Positions 21,860-28,729 of a stretch of 36,018 nucleotides of DNA are shown piece after piece. Numbering within the stretch: position 1 is the first letter of the stretch; every line of letters starts with the position of its first letter. The position numbers and the translations under genes were made by a program. The notes beneath the pieces were generated by a model. It was not told the origin of the DNA. It saw only the letters and a list, made by a program, of their open reading frames with translations, and made no database searches. Source of the DNA: a virus; IMG/VR virus record IMGVR_UViG_3300021138_002550, positions 1 through 36,018 of that record; one strand, given 5' to 3'.

Positions 21860-21887
21860 TTGACGGCACATATAACCATGCTATTGT
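21860..21887 (+). promoter_or_regulatory. GGTTGACG-N16-TATTGT promoter
   Basis: TTGACG (21860-21865) preceded by GG, 16 bases ending TGC, and TATTGT (21882-21887). It is followed by a 30-base leader with CGGAG before the ATG at 21924. Confidence 0.75.
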
Positions 21888-21923
21888 ACACATGTTGAAG
21901 CAAACACACACGGAGTTACACAC

Positions 21924-22247
21924 ATGGAAAAGCTTTTCACGGTCGCAGGTTACAGCACGCTCAACGGTGAGACGAAGGCTCGTTTCGCTACTTCTATGGA
22001 CCGCGTGAAGGTCCTCGCACGCAACGGACACACGGACATCAAGCTCCAAGAGTTGCCAAAAGCAATGACCAAGGAGCAGGCAGTGTCGTTCCTCGAAGGT
22101 GCCAAGGCACCTGTGGCCAAGGCAGCTCCGGTAGCTGAAGTTACCGACATTGCAACAATCCGCGCCAAGAACCTCGAGACCATCGCCAAGACGGCTGAGA
22201 AGCTGGAAAAGATGGAAGAGCGTGCTGGCATGCGTGAAGCTGTCTAA
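21924..22247 (+). CDS. conserved phage protein (MxKLFTVAG family), 107 aa
   Basis: The N-terminal ~55 residues (MEKLFTVAGYSTLNGETKAR..., then VKVLARNGHTDIKLQELP) match a small conserved protein of T4-like cyanophages and relatives whose function is unknown. Here it has an Ala/Pro/Val linker and a C-terminal charged helix (ETIAKTAEKLEKMEERAGM), likely a coiled coil added to the usual short form. It has its own strong promoter and ribosome site and is followed by a very stable hairpin, suggesting an abundant monocistronic mRNA. Confidence 0.82.
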   Translation: MEKLFTVAGYSTLNGETKARFATSMDRVKVLARNGHTDIKLQELPKAMTKEQAVSFLEGAKAPVAKAAPVAEVTDIATIRAKNLETIAKTAEKLEKMEERAGMREAV

Positions 22248-22271
22248 CAGCTGACGCACTGTGGACATTGG

Positions 22272-22295
22272 GACACGCGGGGCGACCCGCGTGTC
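22272..22295 (+). terminator. 10-bp GNRA-loop hairpin after the MxKLFTVAG gene
   Basis: GACACGCGGG-GCGA-CCCGCGTGTC forms a perfect 10-base stem capped by a GCGA (GNRA) tetraloop, 24 bases after the stop. There is no T-run after it on either strand, so it is either a weak or factor-aided terminator, or a 3' stabiliser of the upstream mRNA. Confidence 0.6.
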
Positions 22296-22308
22296 GTCGT
22301 ATCTAAGC

Positions 22309-22316
22309 TTAAATAA
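22309..22316 (+). promoter_or_regulatory. late-type box TTAAATAA before nucleotidyltransferase
   Basis: TTAAATAA ends five bases before the ATG at 22321. The geometry matches the 18583 box, predicting a leaderless late transcript. Confidence 0.4.
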
Positions 22317-22320
22317 TGCC

Positions 22321-23349
22321 ATGCGCATTCAAGAACTCCTCGAAGGTGGCTGGGACACCACGGTCACACAGGGCACGGTGATCAAGCCTGCCACGGTCAA
22401 GACCACGCTGGCCAAGGTACAGCAATTCGTCACAGACTTCAACCGCTGGCTCAGTGCCACCAACCAAGGTCCGGTTGAGCTGGGCAGGCCCACTGGTTCG
22501 GGCACCTATCACGAGATAGATGCACTAGAACAGCCTGACAAGATCTACGGCGACATCGATCTACAGATGATAGCACCAGACGTGGAAGGTGCTAGCTACT
22601 ATCAATATACCACTCATTGGAACAAGCTAGCTGATGAGTTTGTCAAGAGCCAGCATCCCGATTACATACATCCCGGCGAGAGCAAACCAGGACATCCCAT
22701 ATTCCAGATCGGACCTGATCAATACGTGCAAGTGGATTTCATGTGGCACCCACCTCATCTCAGAGCTTGGGGTGCTGCTCGCGTAACACCTGAGCGCGGT
22801 GTCAAGGGACTACTGGCCGGTAACCTCTACAGCGTGTTAGGTGACTTGTTGGACATGAGCATACAGCACGCAGGAGTGCAGCTCAAGACCGTGAACGACA
22901 TGCATGTGCCGTTCAGCAAGCAGAAGGACACAGTAGTCAAGACCATAAGCGTAGATCCAGAAAGCTTCGTCTATGACATCTTCATGAACGAGTATGAGCA
23001 GATCACTGGAAAGAGCCCGGCCACTGCCAAGTTAGACCCATTGTTAAATCGTTTCCGCGGCAACGATCCCAGTGACGTGAAGATCAGCAAGATGGTCAAT
23101 GCAATCAAAGGTTTAGCACGTAGCTTTGAGCTCAACGGTATGTACGGTAAGAAAGACCTTGCTGGGTTTACAGATGCCAATGATTTCCTAGCACAGTTCA
23201 TGCAGCGTTACGAAGGCAAGGCCATGGGCGATGTAAACAGTGCCAAGCGTGCCAAGGCGGAGACTCCCGAAGCCAAGGCCCGTGCAGAAGCCGATCGGCA
23301 GAAGGTACTGAGCGGCCTAGAGTCAGTCAAAGGACTGTTTAACATATGA
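22321..23349 (+). CDS. Pol-beta-type nucleotidyltransferase-like protein
   Basis: The 342-residue protein has [11 protein letters not shown] (Gly59-Ser60), YGDIDLQM (Asp78, Asp80) and [10 protein letters not shown] (Asp139). This fits the GS...DxD...D catalytic pattern of the nucleotidyltransferase (Pol beta) superfamily, although the first spacer is long because of an ALEQPDK insertion. The C-terminal half is helical and charged. Family members add nucleotides to RNA ends (CCA-adding enzymes), to proteins or to small molecules; the substrate here is open. The ATG at 22321 is used because the in-frame GTG at 22261 would read through a stable hairpin. Its last 27 bases overlap the convergent homing endonuclease. 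Confidence 0.75.
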   Translation: MRIQELLEGGWDTTVTQGTVIKPATVKTTLAKVQQFVTDFNRWLSATNQGPVELGRPTGSGTYHEIDALEQPDKIYGDIDLQMIAPDVEGASYYQYTTHWNKLADEFVKSQHPDYIHPGESKPGHPIFQIGPDQYVQVDFMWHPPHLRAWGAARVTPERGVKGLLAGNLYSVLGDLLDMSIQHAGVQLKTVNDMHVPFSKQKDTVVKTISVDPESFVYDIFMNEYEQITGKSPATAKLDPLLNRFRGNDPSDVKISKMVNAIKGLARSFELNGMYGKKDLAGFTDANDFLAQFMQRYEGKAMGDVNSAKRAKAETPEAKARAEADRQKVLSGLESVKGLFNI

Positions 23350-23883
23350 TGCAGTACAGGAGCGTGTGGATAAATGAGATCTTAAGCCGGCTCCGAATCC
23401 GCATAGTTTACCGCATTTAGGACAAGGTATCTTAAGAACAGGTCCGGATTTAATACCTTTCATCTTAGATGGTTTTCCAGATTTGACTGCGGAGATCTTG
23501 GCGTTATGCTCTAAACTTTTGGGCACCCCTCGGATACGAGATATGCGAGATTCTACATGGGAGGCTGATTGTTTACGGCCAAGTAATTTCCCTTTAGCAG
23601 CTCCGCCATTTCCGCCGTCTCCACCGTCGGTTTGATTTCTAAGGATACCTGTGCCAATATCTTTACGACCGTACCATCTAATTAATCTACGCTCAAATGC
23701 AGCTGCTCCGATATCTGTTAGGCCTTCGGCGATGATTACTATAAGATTCTTGTCACTTGGAAGTGGGCAGTTGTGTTTTGGATGCCAGGCTCTATTCTTG
23801 ACACCTTTACCTATGTAATACGGAGTCAAATCTGATTGTCTAAGATAGGCATAGACGTACGAATAGGAGGGATAAGTAGGCAT
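23323..23883 (-). CDS. GIY-YIG homing endonuclease with C-terminal zinc finger
   Basis: A 186-residue reverse-strand endonuclease. YVYAYLRQ (9-16) and YYIGKG (22-27) form the GIY-YIG core, RAW...H carries the Arg, and [12 protein letters not shown] the Glu. A Gly-rich NUMOD3-like stretch ([10 protein letters not shown], then [14 protein letters not shown]) follows, and [17 protein letters not shown] with a later Cys makes a C-terminal zinc finger. It is more AT-rich than its neighbours. It overlaps the nucleotidyltransferase 3' end by 27 bases in convergent orientation, as the other two reverse-strand endonucleases do with their neighbours. Confidence 0.88.
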   Translation of the reverse strand: MPTYPSYSYVYAYLRQSDLTPYYIGKGVKNRAWHPKHNCPLPSDKNLIVIIAEGLTDIGAAAFERRLIRWYGRKDIGTGILRNQTDGGDGGNGGAAKGKLLGRKQSASHVESRISRIRGVPKSLEHNAKISAVKSGKPSKMKGIKSGPVLKIPCPKCGKLCGFGAGLRSHLSTRSCTASYVKQSFD

Positions 23884-23939
23884 GCTGTGAGCTCCTCTAA
23901 GCCATAGAGTCGATGGATGTTACCAGCATCGCGATCGAC
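23884..23939 (-). promoter_or_regulatory. conserved endonuclease leader hairpin (variant stem)
   Basis: On the reverse strand: GTCGAT (23934-23939 on the forward scale), a 19-base loop with an inner GATG/CATC pair, then ATCGAC (23909-23914). TCTATGGCTTAGAGGAGC and the ATG follow. The layout is the same as the leaders at 31195 and 33004, but with two compensating stem changes. Confidence 0.65.
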
Positions 23940-23950
23940 GCTATATTTAT
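23940..23950 (-). promoter_or_regulatory. late-type box (ATAAATATAGC)
   Basis: ATAAATATAGC on the reverse strand directly precedes the leader hairpin of the endonuclease. It lies only three bases from the -35 box of the divergent promoter at 23954. Confidence 0.6.
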
Positions 23951-23953
23951 CGG

Positions 23954-23981
23954 TTGACAGATAGATCTCCTGTGCTAATGT
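23954..23981 (+). promoter_or_regulatory. GGTTGACA-N16-TAATGT promoter for RNA ligase
   Basis: TTGACA (23954-23959) preceded by GG, 16 bases ending TGC, and TAATGT (23976-23981). The leader holds ACGGAG before the ATG at 24009. It is back-to-back with the late box at 23940. Confidence 0.78.
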
Positions 23982-24008
23982 ATGTTTATAAGCATTACGG
24001 AGAGCCAT

Positions 24009-25268
24009 ATGCGGTACGAGTTCCCAGAGATCCGACACTTAGAGGACGTTCGCGCAGCTATCGAAGGCCGTGACGAGTTCATCATCGCAGAGCGCGATTG
24101 GGGTTATGTAGTAAATTACATGGTTAATGTAACAGACACGTTCCCGCCTGTGACCGAGGACCAGTACTGGTGCCCTGGCTGCAAGCAGATGGTGTCTGAG
24201 GTTGGACATTGCGGTAGCCAGCGTTGCCCAGAGCCTGTGAACCTCGCAGCTATTCGGCGCGAATGCCGCGGCCTGCTGTTCCACCCAGATGGCTCAATCA
24301 TGGCGCGTCGCTTGCACAAGTTCTTCAACGTGAACGAGCGTGATGAGACGCAGCACAACCTCATTGACCTTAGCAAGCCTCACGTGATCCTTGAAAAGCT
24401 GGACGGCAGCATGATCACTCCAGTGGTCACTGAGCATGGCCTGCGTTGGGGTACCAAGATGGGCCTCACGGAAGTGGGCATGCAGGCTGAAGAATGGATC
24501 GCCAGCCGTCCTGACATTGCTCGCTGGGCACAGCGACAGCTGGATCAGGGTTGGACGCCCATCTTTGAATGGTGCAGCCGCAAGCAGCGCATCGTGATAG
24601 ACTACGTGATCGATCGCTTGGTCTTAATTGCTATGCGCCGCACGGTCGAAGGTACCTACATGGGCTATGCGGACATGCGTGCTGAAGCTGAAGGCAATGC
24701 ACTGGATGTGGTCCGGGCCTATGCGGGTACCACGGCAAACATGGAGCACTTGATCACTGAGACTCGCGCTGCTGAAGGCATCGAGGGCTGGATCATCCGC
24801 TTTGACGACGGCCACATGGTCAAGGTCAAGGGCGATTGGTACGTGCGCATCCACAAGACCAAGGATGCTCTGATCCACGAGAAGAACGTGGTTGAGCTGT
24901 TGGTTAACGAGAAGCTGGATGACATCAAGGCATTCATGCTGGATGATGACCGCAAGCGCATCACTGAGTTCGAGACTGACTTCTGGATGGGTGTGCATCA
25001 GACGGTCAAGAGCTATGATCACTACTTCGACACCGTGGTGGCACATGGCTTGGATCGCAAGCGTTATGCTCTGGAGTGGATGCCCACCATCAAGGCACAG
25101 GATCCACATGCTCCGGGCATCGTGTTTGGCAAGTTTGATGGCAAGGACACTCGTGCCATGGTGCTGGACATCATCAAGCGCAGCGTGGGCAGCCAGACCA
25201 AGATCGATGAAGCACGTCACTTGTGGGGCAGCTTCCGTTGGAGCTATCAGTTTGATGGAGACGTGTGA
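24009..25268 (+). CDS. rnlA: T4 RnlA-type RNA ligase 1 with inserted zinc ribbon
   Basis: The 419-residue enzyme aligns with T4 RNA ligase 1. ECRGLLF (85-91) and KFFNVNE match T4 ECRGIMF and KFFNLNE, the adenylation motif is EKLDGS (Lys130) in place of KEDGS, IFEWCSRKQRIVIDY follows, EGWIIRF is motif IV and VKVKGDWYVRIHKTK is motif V. It seals RNA breaks, classically in tRNA anticodon loops cut by host defence nucleases. Unusual is CPGCKQMVSEVGHCGSQRC (Cys55/58/68/73) inserted before motif Ia; T4 RnlA lacks it. The start at 24009 follows ACGGAG. With the kinase and phosphatase proteins it completes a repair pathway. Confidence 0.92.
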   Translation: MRYEFPEIRHLEDVRAAIEGRDEFIIAERDWGYVVNYMVNVTDTFPPVTEDQYWCPGCKQMVSEVGHCGSQRCPEPVNLAAIRRECRGLLFHPDGSIMARRLHKFFNVNERDETQHNLIDLSKPHVILEKLDGSMITPVVTEHGLRWGTKMGLTEVGMQAEEWIASRPDIARWAQRQLDQGWTPIFEWCSRKQRIVIDYVIDRLVLIAMRRTVEGTYMGYADMRAEAEGNALDVVRAYAGTTANMEHLITETRAAEGIEGWIIRFDDGHMVKVKGDWYVRIHKTKDALIHEKNVVELLVNEKLDDIKAFMLDDDRKRITEFETDFWMGVHQTVKSYDHYFDTVVAHGLDRKRYALEWMPTIKAQDPHAPGIVFGKFDGKDTRAMVLDIIKRSVGSQTKIDEARHLWGSFRWSYQFDGDV

Positions 25269-25507
25269 TGCTCACAGACGAACGTGACTTGATCGTGAAA
25301 CAGATCGCTGGGATGCTGGATCATCCCAGCGTGTACATGGGAGGCCCTAGCCACCATAGCCTGCGTACAGCCCGGGGTATCGTCGACATGTTGGAGCGCA
25401 GCCAGCGACTGGTTCCCACAGCCTGCGATCACAGTGACTATGGAAGCTATCGGGAACACGGCGTGTTTTGTCCCAGATGCGGGCTGAAGATCAGGGAAGC
25501 AGAGTGA
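25268..25507 (+). CDS. small putative zinc-binding protein, 79 aa
   Basis: The C-terminal part has CDHSDY...HGVFCPRCGLKI (CxxH then CxxC), a probable zinc-binding site. The N-terminus is helical (RDLIVKQIAGMLDHP). The ATG at 25268 overlaps the ligase stop (TGATG), so it is translationally coupled with the RNA ligase. The function is unknown; the coupling hints at a nucleic-acid role. Confidence 0.68.
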   Translation: MLTDERDLIVKQIAGMLDHPSVYMGGPSHHSLRTARGIVDMLERSQRLVPTACDHSDYGSYREHGVFCPRCGLKIREAE

Positions 25508-25857
25508 TGGAAGATATCAGCGGCCGTGTGCTGATCGTGATGTGGGACCGAGAAGGCTTGGACAGTGTAATAGATGCCACCCAGCTGGACCAGGACAACA
25601 TCTGGAACATCCTCAGCGACAACGGCCAGACGGTGGACAAGGTTGACAGTGTTCTGATGCGCTTGAGGTTTCGAGCGCGGTTCAACAGCCACAGGTGCTG
25701 CGAGATCTATGCCATCAACGTGGATGAGGCCATCACCGGCGATGACATCGGTGATTGGTTCGAGGCCAACCCACAGGGCGCAGCTGATCTCATACGCTCA
25801 CGCGGAACACGCTTGCTGAGCCAGCGCAGCCGAGAAGCTCGAGTAGTGATCACCTAA
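25507..25857 (+). CDS. hypothetical protein, 116 aa
   Basis: An acidic alpha/beta protein (RVLIVMWDREGLDSVIDAT; CCEIYAINVDEAITGDD). No family is recognised. It is coupled to the upstream gene by TGATG. The pattern of an N-terminal strand followed by acidic segments may suggest a small host-takeover protein, but there is nothing specific. Confidence 0.65.
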   Translation: MEDISGRVLIVMWDREGLDSVIDATQLDQDNIWNILSDNGQTVDKVDSVLMRLRFRARFNSHRCCEIYAINVDEAITGDDIGDWFEANPQGAADLIRSRGTRLLSQRSREARVVIT

Positions 25858-25874
25858 TAGCAGAGGAGACGGGT

Positions 25875-26108
25875 ATGAACCAACGAATTAAGGAACTTGC
25901 CGAACAAGCAGCAGTAAATGATATGGTCAATAACTTTAATGGTGAAGACTACACAGTCAGGATGCCCAGTGAAACATGGGCAGGAGAGTTCGCTGAGTTG
26001 ATCATTCAAGAATGTGTTAAGGTCTGCACCGAAGGTAACCAGATCGAGAAGGCGATGGGTTTGTATTACTCTAAGCAAATCAAGAAGCATTTTGGAGTAG
26101 AGGTGTGA
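25875..26108 (+). CDS. small conserved phage protein, FAELIIxEC...KKHFGVE family
   Basis: A 77-residue protein with MNQRIKELAEQA at the start, FAELIIQECVKVC in the middle and IKKHFGVE near the end. This pattern is typical of a small family repeated in many T4-like phages. It has a good ribosome site (GAGGAGAC) and is followed, in GTGA overlap, by a second family member at 26105. It is AT-richer than neighbouring genes. Function unknown. Confidence 0.75.
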   Translation: MNQRIKELAEQAAVNDMVNNFNGEDYTVRMPSETWAGEFAELIIQECVKVCTEGNQIEKAMGLYYSKQIKKHFGVEV

Positions 26109-26341
26109 ACAACCTGCGATGGAAAGACTTGATAAAGCAAGCTGTCCAAGAGATTGGACCCGAAGATAATCTCAGCAAAGAAGAAACTTTGAAAAGATAT
26201 GCTGAGTTAATCGTGCGGGAGTGTGCCGATCTAGCCAAGACTAGCCAGTATACGAGCGCAAGTAGCGATTATTATGATGGCTTTAATGAAGCCTTGGTGT
26301 ATGCTAGCATCAAGATCAAACAACATTTTGGAGTCGAATGA
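26105..26341 (+). CDS. small conserved phage protein, paralog of previous gene (GTG start)
   Basis: The 78-residue product has YAELIVRECADLA and IKQHFGVE, matching FAELIIQECVKVC and IKKHFGVE of the gene before it. The N-terminal part differs and a DYYDGFNEALVYA stretch lies before the C-terminal motif. It is a tandem duplication that has diverged. It uses GTG within a 4-base overlap and ends in ATGATG with the next gene. Confidence 0.73.
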   Translation: MNNLRWKDLIKQAVQEIGPEDNLSKEETLKRYAELIVRECADLAKTSQYTSASSDYYDGFNEALVYASIKIKQHFGVE

Positions 26342-26790
26342 TGCAACTGGGATCACCATTTGACGCACTGCATGGAGCCATAGCTTCAGCCGTGCATCAT
26401 GACATACCTGAGATCACCTACCAAGATCGCGACTGGGAAGCCTACAAGGGCATGACAGGTCCAGAGCAGGTGCTTGCTGTGAAGAACCATACAGTTCCTA
26501 CGATCACCAAGACTCGCAGGGTCTACACGGATGAGGTTGAAGTTGTGATGTTCCCACAGACCTGGGGCAGCACTGCTCTGGGCTATGGTGGCATTGGTGG
26601 TGCTGCGATGACACCTGCTTATACAGTTGTAGTCAGCTATGAAAACCACATGTGCGTGTATTTTGGACACGGGCGCTTGGCCTACAGGTTGGACTACAAC
26701 CAGATGAGCACAGAGGGTCGCGAGCGCTGGCGCAGTGATCTGCAGGCACATAATCTAGAAGACATCCGTGGATCAGGGAAGTATCGGTGA
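26338..26790 (+). CDS. conserved phage protein, 150 aa
   Basis: The middle of this soluble protein (VVMFPQTWGSTALGYGGIGG followed by YTVVV and VYFGHGRLAY) is a pattern I have seen in uncharacterised proteins of large phages. It is strand-rich with many Gly/Tyr. It may start at 26338 or 26341 (ATGATG). The stop overlaps the next ATG. Function unknown. Confidence 0.7.
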   Translation: MMQLGSPFDALHGAIASAVHHDIPEITYQDRDWEAYKGMTGPEQVLAVKNHTVPTITKTRRVYTDEVEVVMFPQTWGSTALGYGGIGGAAMTPAYTVVVSYENHMCVYFGHGRLAYRLDYNQMSTEGRERWRSDLQAHNLEDIRGSGKYR

Positions 26791-26942
26791 TGGAACACAA
26801 GTGGTACATGATAATGGTGGCAGTGGTCATGACGGCTATCATGGCAGGTGCGGGTGTAGCTGAATATGCCAAGAGCAACTGCCAGCTTGAGCTGGGCAAG
26901 GCTGGTCGCAGTGCTGAAGACATTGCCAAGATCTGTAGATGA
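26790..26942 (+). CDS. 50-aa membrane-anchored miniprotein
   Basis: The ORF overlaps the previous stop (TGATG) and the next start (ATGA). It has one hydrophobic helix (WYMIMVAVVMTAIMAGAGVA) and a polar domain with Cys31/Cys49 and AGRSAEDIAKIC. The CxxxLxxAGRSxEDIxxIC ending recurs in small phage membrane proteins. Function unknown. Confidence 0.65.
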   Translation: MEHKWYMIMVAVVMTAIMAGAGVAEYAKSNCQLELGKAGRSAEDIAKICR

Positions 26943-27241
26943 CACACCTCAGCCGAGAACAGGCATTTGAAGAGCTGCTCAGGGGTGAGACCACTCTGGA
27001 GATACTGGAATCCGTGGCCAAGACTCGTGCATGGCTGCGCACACTGCACACTCGGCAGCTGATGAACATGCGATATACGGTATTCTACGCAGTGCCAGAA
27101 GGCTTGACAGAAGCAGATGTGCGTGCTATGATACTGGCAGAGCTAGACACTCGCGAGCATGTACCAAACAAGATGGAAGCCAAGTTAGCACGGCAGGCAC
27201 GTGCCAGACAGAGCAAGAGCAACCGCAGGAGCAAGGCATGA
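26939..27241 (+). CDS. hypothetical protein, 100 aa
   Basis: The first 35 residues are helical and acidic (LSREQAFEELLRGETTLEIL), the middle has strands (MRYTVFYAVPEGLTEADVR), and the end is strongly basic (ARQARARQSKSNRRSKA), which suggests RNA or DNA binding. It is coupled at both ends by ATGA overlaps. Unrecognised. Confidence 0.65.
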   Translation: MTHLSREQAFEELLRGETTLEILESVAKTRAWLRTLHTRQLMNMRYTVFYAVPEGLTEADVRAMILAELDTREHVPNKMEAKLARQARARQSKSNRRSKA

Positions 27242-27483
27242 TTGACAGACGCAGCAGCGAGATCATCGAAGATCTTATCGCCAGCCTTGAAAGCATGATC
27301 GACACGCTGGACGACGAGTGGAGCCGCAACCACGAGGGCAGCTGGCGCATGGCAGACAACATCCGGCAGAACGTGCTGCCCAAGGCCAAGCAGCAGTTCA
27401 AGCAACACTTGGATGAGTACATTGATCGCCGCATCGAGACCTACCTGTCCAGGCACGGGTCAGGACAAGGACCAAGAGCATGA
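27238..27483 (+). CDS. hypothetical helical protein, 81 aa
   Basis: An amphipathic, charged all-helical protein (EIIEDLIASLESMIDTLDDEW and LPKAKQQFKQHLDEYIDRRIETYL). The start at 27238 overlaps the previous stop (ATGA). It is probably a dimeric helical bundle; no family is recognised. Confidence 0.65.
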   Translation: MIDRRSSEIIEDLIASLESMIDTLDDEWSRNHEGSWRMADNIRQNVLPKAKQQFKQHLDEYIDRRIETYLSRHGSGQGPRA

Positions 27484-27722
27484 TTGAGTTTAGCACAGAC
27501 CACAACAACACAGACACGGTGAGGTTGCTGCCAGATGATCAGGGATTCAGCTTCTACCAAGGCAGTCTGCGCTATCCCAGAGCCAGCATGCAGATCAGTG
27601 CTGATTGTCCAGACCATGTCAGAGATCTAATAATACAAGCACAATATCACGGATGGCTCAAGCCCGTGGTTCACATGAAGCAGGAAGAATGGGCCTGGGC
27701 TAGGATGGCAGGAGATGACTGA
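27480..27722 (+). CDS. hypothetical protein, 80 aa
   Basis: A soluble protein with a strand-rich N-terminal half (TVRLLPDDQGFSFYQGSLRY) and a C-terminal helix containing EEWAWARMAG. It is linked by 4-base overlaps to the genes on both sides. Unrecognised. Confidence 0.6.
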   Translation: MIEFSTDHNNTDTVRLLPDDQGFSFYQGSLRYPRASMQISADCPDHVRDLIIQAQYHGWLKPVVHMKQEEWAWARMAGDD

Positions 27723-27961
27723 TGCTGCATTGGAATTGGGGTTGGTATCCAGATTGGATCAAGGCCAAGCAGGCCGAGCATGAGGCACGTGCCACAGTGA
27801 CCAGGCTGTGCAGCGAGGACAGCAGCCTGACCAGGGCTAGGAAGATCTGCCAGCATGCTGGCATAACTATGGATCGCAACATGATGGCGCTGCTGCCCGC
27901 CATGGTAGAGGTATTGGATGCCTACAAGCAGCTGGATGAGGAAGCGAGGCTACAGCAATGA
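27722..27961 (+). CDS. hypothetical protein, 79 aa
   Basis: A Trp-rich start (MLHWNWGWYPDWIK) followed by helices (EHEARATVTRLCSE..., MMALLPAMVEVLDAYKQLD). Its start shares the previous TGA, and its stop overlaps the exported protein gene. Function unknown. Confidence 0.6.
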   Translation: MLHWNWGWYPDWIKAKQAEHEARATVTRLCSEDSSLTRARKICQHAGITMDRNMMALLPAMVEVLDAYKQLDEEARLQQ

Positions 27962-28287
27962 AGAGACTCTTAGTGATCATGGCCTTGATGGCCACGCCTG
28001 CCACAGCAGAAAGCAATGCTCCAGCAACGCTTAGCTGCTATTTCCAGACAGGTGAAAGCTTCACGGTGGTTGGACAGGCAGGGACCACCATGATACAGTG
28101 GGGTAACAACGCTTTCAGATCTGCTACCAGCGCGTTCGAATCGCCGTGGTTGACAGTGGTGGAACGTGCTGACAATGGCAACATGTTCAAGATGGCCTTC
28201 AACGTCAATACCAAGGATGCGTTTGGAGAGACCACGTTCACGGACGGGCACAAGAAGGGCGGTCCCCTATGGTGCGTTTTTAGGTAA
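27958..28287 (+). CDS. small exported protein with signal peptide, 109 aa
   Basis: The Sec signal MKRLLVIMALMATPATA is followed by a mature beta-rich domain of about 92 residues. It has Cys36 and Cys106 (TLSCYFQTG and PLWCVF), which could form a disulfide in the periplasm. No family is recognised. It resembles the small periplasmic beta-proteins that some host operons and prophages carry. It is coupled to the upstream gene by ATGA. Confidence 0.7.
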   Translation: MKRLLVIMALMATPATAESNAPATLSCYFQTGESFTVVGQAGTTMIQWGNNAFRSATSAFESPWLTVVERADNGNMFKMAFNVNTKDAFGETTFTDGHKKGGPLWCVFR

Positions 28288-28299
28288 TAGGATGCTAGC

Positions 28300-28545
28300 A
28301 TGAGTTGGTTAACTTATGAATATTGGATATGGTTAGCCGACGTGCTTTTTTGGTACGTGAGCCTGCCAATCGTAGTTGCAGTCTTTTGCCTCGAGCTATG
28401 GCTTACCAAGCAGCGTGCAGCACGCTACAAGAACGCGCTGCATGACATTGCGGATGGCAATTACGAGACTGATTACAATCTGGTGAGAGCACAGAGAGAT
28501 AGATTCGTCAAGCTGGCCAGGGAGACCCTGTATGGACGTTGGTAA
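28300..28545 (+). CDS. membrane-anchored protein with RDRFVKLARETLY tail
   Basis: An 81-residue protein. The N-terminal half holds a long hydrophobic stretch (LADVLFWYVSLPIVVAVFCL) and then a cytoplasmic helix. The end, AQRDRFVKLARETLY, matches the end of the soluble protein at 9593 (NQRDYFIKLARQSLY). AATAGGAT precedes its ATG. The shared tail suggests a common partner or target. Function unknown. Confidence 0.68.
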   Translation: MSWLTYEYWIWLADVLFWYVSLPIVVAVFCLELWLTKQRAARYKNALHDIADGNYETDYNLVRAQRDRFVKLARETLYGRW

Positions 28546-28729
28546 GACATGGCAGCCCGTGCTGACCACTGTGGGTGGCATCATAGCTTTGGTGGGTTGG
28601 TATAACCTGCCCGACGGTGGGCCCAGAGCACTCACAGCACTGCTGGCAGGATTCATGCTGGCTCGAGGCATCAGTCAACTTGCATACACATGGAACACAC
28701 GCAATGACACAGATAACACTGACCGGTGA
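28532..28729 (+). CDS. small membrane protein, 65 aa
   Basis: Two hydrophobic segments (VLTTVGGIIALVGWYNL and ALTALLAGFMLARGI), with an Asp/Asn/Thr-rich tail (NTRNDTDNTDR), which is probably cytoplasmic or periplasmic. It overlaps the preceding gene by 14 bases and the following gene by 26. The topology allows a holin-like role, but nothing proves it. Confidence 0.6.
   Translation: MDVGKTWQPVLTTVGGIIALVGWYNLPDGGPRALTALLAGFMLARGISQLAYTWNTRNDTDNTDR

Noticed and set aside
22261-22320. Upstream GTG start for the nucleotidyltransferase
   Set aside because: The frame would cross the perfect 10-base hairpin and has no ribosome site; the ATG at 22321 follows a TAAATA box.
25644-25671. GGTTGACA within the 25507 gene
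   Set aside because: No TATNNT at the 16-17 base spacing and no gene start downstream.
25756-25776. GGTTCGAGG, like a tRNA T-loop
   Set aside because: It is within a coupled protein gene and lacks D and anticodon arms upstream.
28130-28142. GCGTTCGAATCGC, like a tRNA T-loop
   Set aside because: It lies inside the clear coding frame of the exported 109-residue protein, and no cloverleaf arms or acceptor stem can be formed around it.
28146-28175. GGTTGACA within the exported protein gene
   Set aside because: The position of the -10 reads ACAATG, and no gene begins downstream.
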